Positions 28,264 to 38,100 of a stretch of 64,000 bases of DNA are shown here, piece after piece. The notes below the pieces were generated by a model. That model saw only the letters and a list, made by a program, of their open reading frames with translations. It made no database searches and was not told the origin of the DNA. Source of the DNA: JADGHX01 sp037200125 (lineage in GTDB: Bacteria > Pseudomonadota > Gammaproteobacteria > Steroidobacterales > Steroidobacteraceae); assembly GCA_037200125.1 (NCBI GenBank), contig JBBCGS010000007.1:496001-560000 (forward strand), read 5' to 3'. The translations under genes were made by a program, and so were the position numbers. The first letter of the stretch is position 1; each line of letters starts with the position of its first letter.

Positions 28264-28345
28264 AAGCCCTCGATCGCCGGGCGGCCGAGAGACAGGGAGA
28301 GAGACGCTCTCCGCTGCCTCTCAGCCACCGGCGATCGAGGGCTTC
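28264..28345. repeat. 82-nt near-perfect inverted repeat (long hairpin) before the aldo/keto reductase
   Basis: Outer arms 28264-28281 and 28328-28345 are perfectly inverted over 18 bp. Inside, GGC/GCC, GAGAG/CTCTC, CAG/CTG and GGAGAG/CTCTCC pair in order, so nearly the whole 82 nt can fold into one stem. It ends 15 nt before the ATG at 28361 and would lie in the mRNA leader. Confidence 0.85.
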
Positions 28346-28360
28346 CGATTGGAGCAACGC

Positions 28361-29415
28361 ATGCGATACAAACTGTTAGGCCGTACCGGCCTTGTTCGTC
28401 TCGGAGTTGTGCCTCGGCACGATGACCTTCGGCGGCGCCGGCGGCTTCTGGTCGAAGATCGGCGATCTGGGCCAGGACGATGCCGAACGGCTCGTCGGGC
28501 AGGCGATCGACGCGGGCATCAACTTCATCGACACGGCGGACGTCTATTCCGCCGGCGCTTCGGAGCAGATCACCGGGCAGGCGCTGCGCAATCTCAAGAT
28601 TCCGCGAGACAAGGTCATCGTGGCGACCAAGGCGTTCGGCCGAAACAGGTGAGCACCCGAACGCGCGCGGAGCATCGCGCGCGCATCTTCTCGACGCCGT
28701 GAAAGCAAGCCTCAAGCGCCTGCAGCTCGAGCACATCGACCTGTACCAGATTCATGGCTTCGACCCGGCGACGCCGATCGAAGCGACCGTGCGCGCGCTC
28801 GATCAACTGGTGCGCGATGGCGACGTGCGCTACATCGGCGTCTCGAACTGGGCCGCGTGGCAGATCGCCAAGGCACTGGGCATCTGCGAGCGGCTGGGAC
28901 TCAACCGCATCGAATCGCTGCAGGCGTACTACAGCGTCGCCGGGCGCGACCTGGAGCGCGAGCTCGTGCCCATGATGCGCAGTGAAGGCGTCGGGCTCCT
29001 CGTGTGGAGCCCGCTCGCGGGCGGCTTGCTGAGCGGAAAATATCGCAAGGGCGGTTCGTCGGAGGCCGGTAGCCGCCGCTCGACGTTCGACTTCCCGCCG
29101 GTGGACATGAACCGCGCGGACGCGTGCATCGAGGTCATGAGCGAAGTCGGCGAAAAACACGGCGTCTCGGTGGCGCGCGTGGCGCTCGCGTGGCTGCTGC
29201 ATCAGGAGGTTGTCACGAGCGTCATCATCGGCGCCAAGCGACCGGAGCAGCTCACCGACAACCTGGCCGCCACGACGCTACAGCTCTCCGCTGACGACCT
29301 CGCGAAGATCGACAGTGCCAGCCAGCTGCCTTCCGAGTATCCCGGATGGATGCTGGATCGCATCGGCGAATATCGGCGCAAGCAACTCACCGAGGCGGCC
29401 GGCAAGAAGGGCTGA
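28361..29415 (+). CDS. aldo/keto reductase, two frameshifts
   Basis: About 351 residues. From ATG 28361 (MRYKLLGRTGL) the frame changes near 28395 to VSELCLGTMTFGG and near 28650 to the part beginning EHPNARGASRAHLL. Family features are the catalytic-region segment DTADVYSAGASEQ, KASLKRLQLEHIDLYQIHGFD, the SNWAAWQIAKAL segment and the NADPH-binding tail VTSVIIGAKRPEQL. It belongs to the AKR group with YghZ/Tas-like enzymes; substrate unknown. The long hairpin upstream may affect its expression. Confidence 0.88.
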
Positions 29416-29427
29416 GTGCCCCGCCGG

Positions 29428-29454
29428 GGGCGCTCGTTGAACTAGCGAGCGCCC
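29428..29454 (+). terminator. hairpin after the aldo/keto reductase
   Basis: A perfect 9-bp stem (29428-29436 with 29446-29454) and a 9-nt loop lie 12 nt after the stop. Only scattered T residues follow. Confidence 0.6.
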
Positions 29455-29550
29455 TGCTTCACCGATGCCATGTCGATGACGAATCGATACTTCAGATGCC
29501 GCGGTAGAGAATCTCGATCGCACGTCATGCGGCCGGGTTGATAGACCGTG

Positions 29551-29856
29551 CTACCCGCGACGCTCTCTCAGCAAGCGCTCGCCCCGCGCCGACAAGGCAA
29601 GCGACGTGCGCAGGGTCTTTTCGTGACGCCCGGTTACTGTGATGAGCCCGTCCGGACCGGAGAGATGCGCAATCTCACGCAGCACGAGCGCATGCTCCAC
29701 ACCGAGCACGCGCGCGAAACCGCGGCTGTCGGCGATGCCCATGTCGACGGCCACGACAATCCCGGCCGCAAGGGGCGAAATCTCCGGCGCCATCGCGCCT
29801 TCCAGCAGCGCATCGACCCGCGACATGAACACGTCGCTGTCAGGTGCCTCGCTCAC
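29551..29856 (-). CDS. small winged-helix-like protein next to the YdeP-type oxidoreductase
   Basis: A 101-residue protein, GTG start overlapping the upstream stop as GTGA. The second half, VLREIAHLSGPDGLITVTGR followed by RTSLALSARGERLL, looks like the recognition-helix/wing region of MarR-type winged helices. No domain precedes it that would explain ligand sensing. It may be a small DNA-binding regulator of the operon or a dedicated accessory protein of the Mo enzyme; I cannot decide. The frame is intact. Confidence 0.55.
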   Translation of the reverse strand: MSEAPDSDVFMSRVDALLEGAMAPEISPLAAGIVVAVDMGIADSRGFARVLGVEHALVLREIAHLSGPDGLITVTGRHEKTLRTSLALSARGERLLRERRG

Positions 29857-32156
29857 GCGACCGCGCGCTGCCTGGGCCGCAGGCTCACGACTACCGACTT
29901 CGAGGTCGGGGTGTCGCTCATTTCGCCCGCGCTCGTCAGCGGCACGAGCACGTTGAGCTCCGGGTAATAGCCGGCGATGCAGCCGCGCGGAATGTCGTAC
30001 GGCACGAAGCGAAACGCCTCCGCCACGCGACTCACTCCATCGACGTGCTCGCCGACGATATCCACCGTATCACCCGCCTCATGGCCGAGATCGGCGAGAT
30101 CTTTCGGATTGATGAACACAACGCGCCGCTCGCCGTATACCCCGCGATAGCGATCATCCATGCCGTACACCGTGGTGTTGTACTGGTCATGCGAGCGGAA
30201 CGTCTGCAACACGAATAGCCCACGACCGTCGCGTGCGCGCTGAAACTCGGTCTGCTCGGGCAAAGCCCCCGTGGAGAACTGCGCTTTGCCCGATGGCGTG
30301 TTCCACTCCCGCTCGCGCGCCGTATTTCGCAGATAGAAGCCACGCGGTTTGCGCAGACGCTGGTTGTAGTCTTCGAATCCGGGAATCACGGCGGCAATGC
30401 GGTCGCGGATGAGATCGTAGTCGTCCGCAAGCGTGAGCCAATCGACTTTGTCCGACCCTACCGTGGCGGCGGCAATGCCCGCAACGATAGCCACCTCGGA
30501 GCGCAGCAGCTTCGACGCCGGCGGATTGATGCCGCCGGACCCGTGCACCATGCTCATGGAATCTTCGACGCTGACGATCTGCGAAACGCCGCGCGAGTTG
30601 CGGTCGATCTCGGTACGACCCAGGCACGGCAGGATGAAGCTGATCTTCCCCGGCACCAGGTGCGAGTGATTGAGCTTCGTTGCGATGTGCACCGTCAGCG
30701 GCAGCGAGGCCATCGCCTTCGCAACGAGCGCGCTGTCCGGCGTGGCGCGCGCAAAGTTGCCGCCGAGACCGATGAACGCATGCGCGCTGCCGTCGAGCAT
30801 GGCGCCAATGGCGGCGAGCACGTTGTGGCCCGCTTCGCGCGGCGCCGTGAACCCGAATTCGCGCTCGAGCGCATCGAGGAAAGCCGGCGGCGGATTCTCG
30901 TTGATGCCGACGGTGCGATCGCCCTGCACGTTCGAGTGGCCGCGAACCGGGCACACGCCCGCGCCCGGCCTGCCCAGATTGCCGCGCAAGAGCAGGAAAT
31001 TGCTGATCTCGCGGATGGTGGGCACGGAATGTCGATGCTGAGTGATGCCCATCGCCCAGGTGCACATGACCTTGCCGGCATCCAGATAGACCTGCGCGGC
31101 TTCTTCGATCTGCGCGCGAGTCAATCCGGACTGGTCTTCGATCCGCTCCCAGCTCGTTGCGTCCACGCTTGCCCGATACTCGGCAAACGAAACGGTGTGC
31201 TGGGCGAGGAACTCGCGATCCAGCACCGAGGGAAGGCCCGCGACCAGCGCCGCATCGTCCGCGGCAAACACCGCCTTGCTCATGCCGCGCACCGCGGCCA
31301 TGTCTCCCACCGAGGCGCACCTGGAAATAGTGGCTCGCGATCTCGGCACTGCCGCCGCGAAGCATTTCGAGCTTGTTCTGCGGATCGGCGAAGCGCTCGA
31401 GCCCACGCTCACGAACGGGGTTGAACACCACGACCCTGGCGCCACGCTGGGCCGCCTTGCGCAGGTCGCCGAGCATGCGCGGATGATTCGTGCCCGGGTT
31501 CTGGCCGAGCACGAAAATGGCGTCCGCCTGCTCGAAGTCGTCGAGCTTCACGGTGCCCTTGCCTACGCCGATGCTCTGGCGCAGGGCCACGCCACTGGCT
31601 TCGTGGCACATGTTCGAACAGTCGGGGAAATTATTCGTGCCGTAGAGTCGCACGAACAGCTGATACAGGAACGCCGCTTCGTTGCTGGCGCGGCCGGAGG
31701 TGTAGAACTCCGCGCGATCGGGGCTGTCGAGGCCACGCAGGAGCGCGCCGATCTCCGCGAAGGCTTCCGCCCAATCCACCGCGAGATAGCGGTCGCTCAG
31801 CGGATCGTAGCGAAGCGGCTGGGTCAGGCGGCCCTGCTGCTCGAGGTCGTGATCCGACCAGGCACGCAGCGCGGTAACTGTGTTCCGTGCGAAGAAATCC
31901 GGGGTGGTGCGCTTGTGAGTCGCCTCCCACGCCACCGCCTTCACGCCGTTCTCGCAGAACTCGAACGATGAGCCGTGCTCGGGGTCGCCCCAGGCGCAAC
32001 CGGGACAATCGAAGCCGTCCGGCTGGTTCGCCTTCAGCATCGCGCGCGCGCCGGCGAGCGGCTGGCCAGTCGCCAGCAGCCGTTTTCCGCAGCTCTTCAG
32101 GGCGCCCCAGCCGCCGGCGGCGGTGGAGGCTTGCCAAGGAATGTGGGCTTCGTCAT
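29853..32156 (-). CDS. YdeP/FdhF-family molybdopterin oxidoreductase, two frameshifts
   Basis: About 768 residues, the size of E. coli YdeP. The N-terminal Fe-S/entrance motif FDCPGCAWGDPEHGSSFEFC is complete, followed by SGRASNEAAFLYQLFVRLYG, NMCHEASGVAL, and molybdopterin-binding segments such as WAMGITQHRHSVPTIREISN and RSHDQYNTTVYGMDDRYRG. The frame changes near 31318 and near 32143; correcting the latter by one base gives the start MTKPHIPWQASTAAGGWGAL at ATG 32156. Family members resemble formate dehydrogenase alpha subunits, but a partner and the reaction are not established. Confidence 0.9.
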
Positions 32157-32483
32157 GGGCTTGCGTATCGGCGGGAGCGGTTATGGCAACCGCCGCCGGC
32201 GAGCATATGCGCTCCGATTAAGATATGTAGCTAGCTATCTTATCAGTTGGACGGATTTCCGCCGCGTGGCTGGCCGCAAACCAGGACATGTGCACGATTG
32301 CCGGGGAATTCGACACCCGTTGAATCCGAACATATGCACTGGCGTGCATGTGTTCCCGCGAAATCGGGACGTTCTCCCCCTGCTCCAGAGGATGACGGCG
32401 GCGTGGCGCGGGGCTTTATCGTGGAGTTGCGGAGGTGGCAATCCGCTTCTATTTCCGCAGCGCTAAACGCGGGCCGAGCCCGT
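32157..32483. other. intergenic/promoter region upstream of the YdeP-type gene
   Basis: No supported gene in this 327-bp stretch. It contains the palindrome at 32219-32242, an imperfect inverted repeat AACATATGCA/TGCATGTGTT near 32329-32354, and a 5-bp hairpin at 32354-32369. It is the upstream region of the minus-strand gene starting at 32156 and the downstream region of the gene ending at 32484. Confidence 0.45.
32219..32242. promoter_or_regulatory. palindromic operator candidate upstream of the YdeP-type gene
   Basis: TAAGATA (32219-32225) and TATCTTA (32236-32242) are perfect inverted arms around a TAGCTA-containing core. The 12-mer GATAGCTAGCTA within it (minus strand, 32228-32239) occurs again at 56769-56780 upstream of TBDR-4. 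The site is 63-86 nt upstream of the gene start at 32156. Confidence 0.5.
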
Positions 32484-33251
32484 TTACGGGGCCGCCGGGC
32501 TGTTGGTCTTCCGGGTGCCTTCCGCGCGCGCCTTCCGCTGCTCCGCCGTCTGCGGCTGAAGCGGTCGAACGTAGGACAAATCCTCGCGATCCCATCGGCC
32601 GATGCAAGGCCGGGTGCCGCAGTAGTCGACCGTATCCGCGTCGACACTCAAATCGTGCGCATATTCGCGCACCAGGATCTTCCATTCGCCGTTGCGCTTC
32701 TCCCAGCGCTCGATGTAGCGCCCGCTTCCTACGCGCGTCTTCTCGCTCGTCAGCGCATGTCCCGGCGTCGCACGCCCCACTCCATCGGGGCGACGATCGC
32801 GCGGCAAGGCGAAGAAGAACACGTAGCTCTCCACGTGCGCCGTGTTTCCCTGCAGATCCACGGTCTGGCCCGTGATGTGATGCTGGTGGGAAGCGTATGC
32901 CGCGAGCGCGGCTTCCTCGTGATCGACGTACTCATCCCGGCCCAACGGCGTACCCAGGTTGATTCTGGCATCGGGCCAGAACGCACTGCGCGCCAGATCC
33001 TTGTCATGGCGATCGATGCCGCGAATGTACCTTTGGAGCGTATCGGCAATCTCTTGCCGATCCGTGAGGTAGGTAATCCGCGCCTGCAGGCCTGCCAGCG
33101 AAGGGGGGTCGCTCGCAGGCCGCAGCTGCTGTGCATCCAGTGCCTGGGCCGCCAGAACCGCAAGTGTCGCAAGACCCGCCCAGCACCCTGCCGAGCGAAG
33201 CACGCGACCGCTCACGGCGGGCCGGGATGATTTCGAAGAGAGAGGTGTCAT
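32484..33251 (-). CDS. exported SnoaL/NTF2-like protein
   Basis: A 255-residue protein with a signal region (GLATLAVLAAQALDAQQ) and a single SnoaL_4-like fold: DRQEIADTLQRYIRGIDRHD, SAFWPDARINLG, ITGQTVDLQGNTAHVESYV and GSGRYIERWEKRNGEWKI. NTF2-like folds act as dehydratases, isomerases or binding proteins; members with the RY-x-R-G-I-D-R-H-D segment are common in steroid and aromatic catabolic loci. Start at 33251, 18 nt after the stop of the preceding gene, so it is the last gene of the FecI-FecR-TBDR unit. Confidence 0.8.
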   Translation of the reverse strand: MTPLSSKSSRPAVSGRVLRSAGCWAGLATLAVLAAQALDAQQLRPASDPPSLAGLQARITYLTDRQEIADTLQRYIRGIDRHDKDLARSAFWPDARINLGTPLGRDEYVDHEEAALAAYASHQHHITGQTVDLQGNTAHVESYVFFFALPRDRRPDGVGRATPGHALTSEKTRVGSGRYIERWEKRNGEWKILVREYAHDLSVDADTVDYCGTRPCIGRWDREDLSYVRPLQPQTAEQRKARAEGTRKTNSPAAP

Positions 33252-33269
33252 GCTCGCGGCTCCTGGCGC

Positions 33270-34304
33270 TCAATACTCTTTGAAGCCGTCTTTCTTCGCC
33301 TGCTCGCTCGGAAAGCGCATGCCGGTATCCCAGCCCGGACGCTGGCCATACGGAACGGCGAGCAACACCGCTTCCACCTGGCTGATCTTGCCTTCGGCGT
33401 TGATCTGGAAAACCTCGTGGGTGCCCCAGGTCCATGGCCCGGTGTTCGTCACCGTCCGGGTGGTTCCATCCTTCACCTGGTACTGGCGCACCGTCGCGTC
33501 GTGATCGAAGAAGCAGCCCGCATAGACGAGCCCGCGCTCTTCGTCGATGACCAGCATGCGCCGGTTACGCATCCGCGTATCTTCGCGGTAGTAGCCCAGA
33601 GCGAACGACTCCGCGCATTTCATGTTGATCGTCGCCCGCTTCGCGCCTTCCGCGAGCGGCACTCCCGAAGTCTGCGTACCATTCTCGAGACGCACGCAGT
33701 CGTCCGCGAACGGCGGCACTTTCTCGCCGTGATTGTTCTCGAGGCCGCCCCAGTAGCTGCTCGCGATGGCACCGAGCTTCTCGCGCGGCAGGCGCTTGTC
33801 CGCCGGCAACGCGGTGACGAACTGCTTTCGGGGTGTGTCGCCCAGCTGGTCCGTGCGCTTCACGCTGCTCGGGCCGGCGGTAATGGTGTCGGTCAGACGG
33901 GGCACGTAGCTTTCGATCTCGGTGATCTGGCCGTTCACGACTTTCAGCCGTGTGGCAATCAATACCGGCGCGCCGTTCTCGGTGCCCTTGGCGAAGAACC
34001 CGATCTGCCCCTGCTGCGGATCGCTCACGTACAGCCGGTACTTGCCGATGCTATCGACTGTGCGCCACAACCCGTCCGGCAGCGGCAGCTCGACCGCGTT
34101 CTCGGTGTAGCGCGTGCCCTTTGCAATCGGCGCTTTCGAAGGGTCGTGCGTGAGCAGGCCCGCGAGATATTTCTCGGCAACACCTTCGAGGCATGCGCGA
34201 TCGCATGCGGGTGCGGCCGCATTGCCAATCATCGAGTGACCGGCGAGCAACCCGCCGAGCAGCAGTGAAGCACGAGCGACGCGAACGCCCTTGGAAGTTT
34301 GCAT
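33270..34304 (-). CDS. exported protein of unknown function with an NTF2-like look
   Basis: A 344-residue protein with a signal peptide (ASLLLGGLLAGHSMIGNA) and an N-terminal CDRACLEGVAEKYLAGLLTHD segment with two Cys. It is rich in beta strands (DPQQGQIGFFAKGTENG, LIATRLKVVNGQITEIESYV), a pattern seen in NTF2-like/uncharacterised exported proteins that accompany SnoaL-like and SDR genes. I do not assign a reaction. The frame is intact; it lies between the exported SDR and the SnoaL-like gene in the same direction. Confidence 0.65.
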   Translation of the reverse strand: MQTSKGVRVARASLLLGGLLAGHSMIGNAAAPACDRACLEGVAEKYLAGLLTHDPSKAPIAKGTRYTENAVELPLPDGLWRTVDSIGKYRLYVSDPQQGQIGFFAKGTENGAPVLIATRLKVVNGQITEIESYVPRLTDTITAGPSSVKRTDQLGDTPRKQFVTALPADKRLPREKLGAIASSYWGGLENNHGEKVPPFADDCVRLENGTQTSGVPLAEGAKRATINMKCAESFALGYYREDTRMRNRRMLVIDEERGLVYAGCFFDHDATVRQYQVKDGTTRTVTNTGPWTWGTHEVFQINAEGKISQVEAVLLAVPYGQRPGWDTGMRFPSEQAKKDGFKEY

Positions 34305-34348
34305 CGGAAATCCCCCTCTCTACTCTTTTGCTGGAGTTAGTCCGACGC

Positions 34349-35137
34349 TCACCACGGCAGCGTCGTGCCATCGTAGAGCATGAACCGACCACTGTCCTTG
34401 ATCGTGAGCGCATCGATCGTTTTACGCATGCTGCCCACCGTCACGTCGATGTCGATCCGCGGACCGAGCACGGAGGTCTTCGGTTCCTGATCGGACTTGC
34501 GGACCGAGCCCGGATGAATGAGCACCACGGTAATGCCCTGCGGCTCGAGGTCATCCGCCACGACCATCATCGCCCTGTTGAGCCCGGCCTTGCTGGCCCG
34601 ATAGAAGATCGCGCTGGACCCCGCGATCGGCTTCGTCAGCGACGAATGCGTCGAGGTGATCGAAACGATCTTCTTCTGCCGGCTCGCGGCGACCTGCGGC
34701 GCGAACGCCTGGGAAACGAACAACGGACCGAGAATGTTGGTCTTCAGCATCGTCTCGCCGAGCGCGTAATCCAGATTGCCGAACTTCTGCGTGCTCCAGT
34801 CGCCACGATCCGCGTAGATCGCCGCATTGTTGATCAGCACATCGATCGGCACGTCCTTGAGCTTGTCGGACAGCGCGCGAATCTCCGCGACGCTGGTGAC
34901 ATCCATGCGCTCCGCCCGCACGTTCTTGTACTGCTTTATGAGCGGCTCCAGCGTGTCGGGCGTGCTGTCGTGACGATGCGTGGCAATCACCGTCCAGCCA
35001 GCCGCCGCATACTGTTTCGCGAACTCCAGCCCGACCCCGGAGTTCGCGCCGGTGATGAGCACCGTCGCCGCATGGCCCGCCTGTGCGAGCAGCAGAGTCG
35101 CCAACATTCCCAAACCCCGTTTCAGCATTCGAACCAT
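34349..35137 (-). CDS. short-chain dehydrogenase with an apparent signal peptide
   Basis: A 262-residue classical SDR: cofactor motif TGANSGVG (residues 30-37), LINNAAIY, catalytic Ser region SITSTHSS and YRASK (Tyr/Lys). A hydrophobic leader with a signal-peptidase-like site (MLATLLLAQAGHA, about residues 11-23) precedes the Rossmann fold directly. ATG 35137 has a GGGGAG ribosome site; the next in-frame ATG (codon 4) would keep the leader. It starts 20 nt after the TBDR-3 stop and is probably co-transcribed. Whether it is exported is open. Confidence 0.82.
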   Translation of the reverse strand: MVRMLKRGLGMLATLLLAQAGHAATVLITGANSGVGLEFAKQYAAAGWTVIATHRHDSTPDTLEPLIKQYKNVRAERMDVTSVAEIRALSDKLKDVPIDVLINNAAIYADRGDWSTQKFGNLDYALGETMLKTNILGPLFVSQAFAPQVAASRQKKIVSITSTHSSLTKPIAGSSAIFYRASKAGLNRAMMVVADDLEPQGITVVLIHPGSVRKSDQEPKTSVLGPRIDIDVTVGSMRKTIDALTIKDSGRFMLYDGTTLPW

Positions 35138-35157
35138 GATGTCGCTCCCCTGACGAT

Positions 35158-38100
35158 TCAGAACTGTACGCGGATGCCGGCGTTGTACTGCCGACCGATG
35201 ACGTCGAAGACAGACGCATTGGTCGAGCCGTTCGCCACACCGAACACGAACCACGGTGACGCCGCGACAGGCGGATCCCGATCGAACAGATTGTTCACCG
35301 TGAAGAACAGCTCCGCGCTCCAAGGTTGGCTCGAACGATCGCCGATCCTCTGCGTGAGCGTGAGATCCGTGTACATCACGGCCGAGACGCGGTTCGAGGC
35401 CGGGTCGAGAATGGCCGGCGTCAACGTCTTGTCGAGCGCACCCTTGCCGATATACCGCTCCTGCAGGTAGGCACCGAAGCCTCCATTGCCGCGATAGGAG
35501 GCGGACACGTCAGCGACGATATGGGGCACACCGCCACTACCGAGAATGCCGGTCTGACCGGCGGACTCGATGACCGGCGCCCCTGGATTCTTCGTGGTGA
35601 GCGTATCGATATAAGTCGCAAGCCCACGTAGATCCAGAGTCCCGCCCGCGACGGGTGCGCGGTACGCCATCTCGACGTCCAGACCACGTGTCTTGCGTGA
35701 CGAGAGGTTCAGGTAAGGCGCGTCAACGGAAACCAGCACGCCCGTCGTGTCCCGATGCAACAGGCCACACAGCGAAGTCGCGCCCTGGAAGCACTGGTCG
35801 ATGATCACCTGGCCACTGAGGGTACCGATGGCGTCCTTGATGGTGATGTCGTAGAAATCGAACGACGCGCTGAATCCCGGCAGGAACGTCGGCTGCAGCA
35901 CCACGCCGATCGTATGCGTGTCGGCCTTTTCAGGCGTCAGCGCGGGATTGCCCTGCGGAAGCGTGAACACCACCGGCGTGCGGTTCGGCGAGCTCGGCGC
36001 CTGGAACGGGTCGATCAGGTTGCCCTGCCCCAGGCTCGGGCCCGAGAACAGCTCCGTGATATTCGCCGCGCGTATGTCGCGAGAAATCGTGCCGCGAAGA
36101 CGAATCGAGCTGATCGGCTCGTAAGTGAGGCCGGCCTTCCAGGTCGTCACATTGCCGCTCGTGCTGTAGTCGGTGTAGCGAGCCGCGAGATTCAGGTCCA
36201 GGGATCTCGCGAACGGCGCTTCGCGCAACAGAGGCACCAGCGACTCGGCAAAGACCTCGGTGACATCGTAGCTGCCGCTCAGGGGCTGCAGGTTGGTGCG
36301 CTCCCAGCCGCCGATCAGGCCTTCGAGCGCCGACGGCCAGCCCTTGTAGTCCCCGGTGAAGTGGCGTGTCGAGCTCGAGATGGGGTCCACGACCTGGTTG
36401 CTCGATTCGCGCCGATAGCCTCCACCGAACGCCACCGACAACGGGCCCGCCCACAGGTCCAGCGGTTTGCCCGAGAGGCTGACATCCACCACGTCCTGCT
36501 TGACGAGCTGATCGCCCCACGTCGTTCCGAGCAGCCAGTCCTTCGCCGCCTGCGAAGGCGAGCCGGAACCGAACATATTGAGCGGCACGCAGCCGTTGCT
36601 CGGGTTCGCAAGCGTCGAACGGCAGATCACGTTGCCGTTCGGACCCACGACCGCATCCACCGCGTTGTAGAGCAGATTGATCTTCGGGTTGTTCTGCGTA
36701 GTCTGGTAGTAGTTGTTCTCGCCATGCTCGTAGTACGCGTTGAGGCTCCAGCCTCCGAACGTCGCCTGAATACCTGTGGTGCCGCGCTTCGTGCGATTGC
36801 GGCTATCCGCGATCAGCAAACCGAAGTCGTAATCGAAGCGCCACATCGGGAACGATGTGATGTTCGCGGTGGCCATCTGCTGCTTGATGGAAGCGGGCAG
36901 AAAGGCGTTGTCGTTGTAGATCGTGAAGCCCGTGCTCTGGCCTTCCCACGCGGGGAGCGGCTCGAAGTGCGCCGTCGCCCGGCCGTACAGCCCTTCGAGA
37001 AAGAACGAGACGTTGTCGTTGAGGTCGTAGGTCAGGTGGGCGAAGGCGGTCTCACGCTCGACCTCCGGCACCGCCGAGAAGTTTCGGCCGTGATCCTCGC
37101 CACCGCCGCCGATCATGCTCAGCGTGGTCGCCAATTGTCCGTAGGTGAAAGGCTGCGGCACCCCGCCCTCGCCAAACTGCGTACCCTTCAGCGGACCGCT
37201 GGGGATGAGCCCACCCGCCGTGAAGCCTGCCGAATGCGCGCCGCACGCGATGATAGTGCTCGGAACGAGCGCGGGATTCGCCATGCGCGTGCACGAGTTG
37301 TACCAGTCACGATCGCGCCACGCGTTGATGCCGCTGTTGCTGTAGTAACTCGCGCTGCCGATGATGTGCGCACGGCCGCCGAGGAACGAGGTGCCTCCGG
37401 AAAGCAGCACTTTGCGAACTTGCGAGTCACCCTCCTCCGCCTCGCCACCCTGCACGGTCGCCTTCACGCCTTCGAACTTCGTGTCGAGAACGAAGTTGAC
37501 GACGCCCGCGACCGCATCGGAGCCGTACGCCGCGGAGGCGCCGCCGGTGACGACATCCACACGACTGACCATCGCCTCGGGCAGCACGCTGATGTCGGTC
37601 GTACCGTTGCCGGTCGATGGCACGACACGACGGCCATCGAGCAGCACCAACGTTCGCGATGCGCCGAGCGCGCGCAAGTTGAGAAAACTCTGCCCCACCG
37701 TGCCGACGGTGCTCACACCATTGCTCGCCGGCGTGCTGGAGTTACCGAACACCGGCAACTGGTTCAACGAGTCGGACAGGCCCGTCGGCGACGCGTTCGA
37801 GAGCTGCTCCGCGCTCACTACCGTCACCGGTGTCGGCGCCTGGAAGCCGCCCTCCACAACCAGGCGAGATCCCGTCACCTGCACTTCCTGGATATCCGCG
37901 GGGGTGTCGGCCGCATCGGTCGCGCCTTGCGAAGGCCGTTGCTCCGGAGCGCTCCCCGGCGCTACGGGCGAAGCGCCTCCCGCAGCCTGCGCCAATCGAA
38001 ATCGATCCCAGAAGGAGGTCTTCTGGGCTCCTTTCGCGTCCGCGCCGGACGACGTGGTTCGAGGCCCCGCGGCGGGCGCTTTCGCCGCCTCGGCGGCTGC

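Noticed and set aside
30543..31971. Long plus-strand frames opposite the YdeP-type gene
   Set aside because: They are antisense to well-conserved Mo-enzyme sequence and have no family motifs.
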